Assembly (NCBI GenBank): GCA_964200185.2
Contig: CAXNAD020000310.1
Span: 1-22,009 of the forward strand
Source of the DNA: Choristocarpus tenellus KU-1152
Lineage: Eukaryota; Phaeophyceae
Reading direction: 5' to 3'
Length of the DNA stretch: 22,009 nucleotides
In this document: positions 21,416 through 22,009 of the stretch, in pieces
How the letters are laid out: every line of letters begins with the position of its first letter
Position numbering within the stretch: position 1 is the stretch's first letter
The notes under the pieces: generated by a model
What the model saw: only the letters and a program-made list of their open reading frames with translations
Told to the model about the DNA's origin: nothing
The model's database searches: none
Translations under genes and position numbers: made by a program

Positions 21416-22009
21416 AACGATACGAAAGGGTTCAGAGGAAGTTAGTGAGAACCAAGTGCCGAAGGAAGGCGAACAGGAGTGTGCACGGTCGAGGTAATGG
21501 AATCTGAGTATGAGAAGCTGGTGATGTTGGTGGAGCTAAATTTTCCTGTGGTAGTGGAAATGCGCAACGATCTGGTTGTCTAGATTTGGATGAAGGCAAA
21601 GGTACTCTTGATTTTCGTTGTTGTCAAGGTTTTGTGGCGACTATTCCATGTGCATTACTCACTGCTAAATGAATAAGAAATAGATTGTCAAGGATTCCAA
21701 ATGCTTCTCTTCAAATAGTGGTGAACAGTTGCAAGTGGGGGGGGGAGCAACTGACGTTGTCTGCCACACCTCATAGTTCAGGTAAGCACAGGTGTTCGTA
21801 GTCATGGTGCACTTATTTTGTCGATTTGACGTCTTACTGCTTGCATGTCCTGTCGCCCCTGCCATTAATGCCACACCCCAATTCCTTGATTTTGTATGCA
21901 AAATTGCATGCATATTAAAGACTAGTGTTCTAATTCTTCTCAAGGGTCAAAGTATCTGGGGAGGGGGGGGTGTCGGTGTCCGTTTTTCACCCTTTTTTCG
22001 ATTTTCACT

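Larger units (their letters stand above)
20290..22009. other. 5' flank of ispG; promoter region, no recognised gene
   Basis: It should hold the ispG 5' UTR and promoter, but no TATA box or start site could be placed confidently. The region from about 20560 to 21660 is less AT-rich than the introns and has several short protein-like open segments on both strands. G runs occur at 21737-21745 and 21963-21970. Confidence 0.6.

Overview
This window is eukaryotic nuclear DNA, AT-rich by eye, dominated by one intron-rich gene on the minus strand. The gene encodes a plastid-type 4-hydroxy-3-methylbut-2-enyl diphosphate synthase (IspG/GcpE/HDS), the [4Fe-4S] enzyme of the non-mevalonate (MEP) isoprenoid pathway. 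I could rebuild it completely: 16 exons from the ATG at 20277 to the TAG ending at 4756, 2325 coding bases, 774 residues. Every junction keeps the frame and uses GT...AG. The protein has the plant/algal three-part layout: a TIM barrel, an inserted second barrel-like domain (A*), and a C-terminal iron-sulfur domain.

The N-terminus starts with a short hydrophobic signal-like segment, then Cys-Ser-Gly-Phe and a Ser/Thr/Arg-containing stretch low in acidic residues. This resembles the bipartite ASAFAP-type plastid leader of algae with secondary red plastids. A photosynthetic stramenopile is my best guess; a haptophyte or cryptophyte is possible. Nuclear splicing, large introns and a plastid leader rule out a prokaryote or an organelle genome.

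Layout: 1-4755 is the flank downstream of the gene, with no recognisable gene but a decayed tandem repeat (2700-2900) and a G-rich strand-skewed block (about 1620-2350). 4756-20277 is the ispG gene. Most introns are 150-480 bases, but three are very large: intron 8 (2732), intron 12 (2854) and intron 14 (4309). Intron 8 holds a 13-copy 11-base minisatellite and a small 12-base tandem repeat. Introns 12 and 14 hold same-strand, protein-like but broken open segments that may be decayed mobile elements or chance. 20278-22009 is the 5' flank, GC-richer than the introns, with short protein-like segments on the plus strand (one starting like a signal peptide) and a 115-codon open frame on the minus strand, none recognised.

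No tRNA, rRNA, CRISPR array, operon or intact transposon was found. The observations most worth checking are the ispG start codon sitting in the loop of a perfect 9-bp hairpin, the GPGE-to-GVGE change beside the iron-sulfur cysteine, and the strong bias to phase-0 introns. I saw no clear sign of a wholly new system; the pathway role of the one solid gene is well established.
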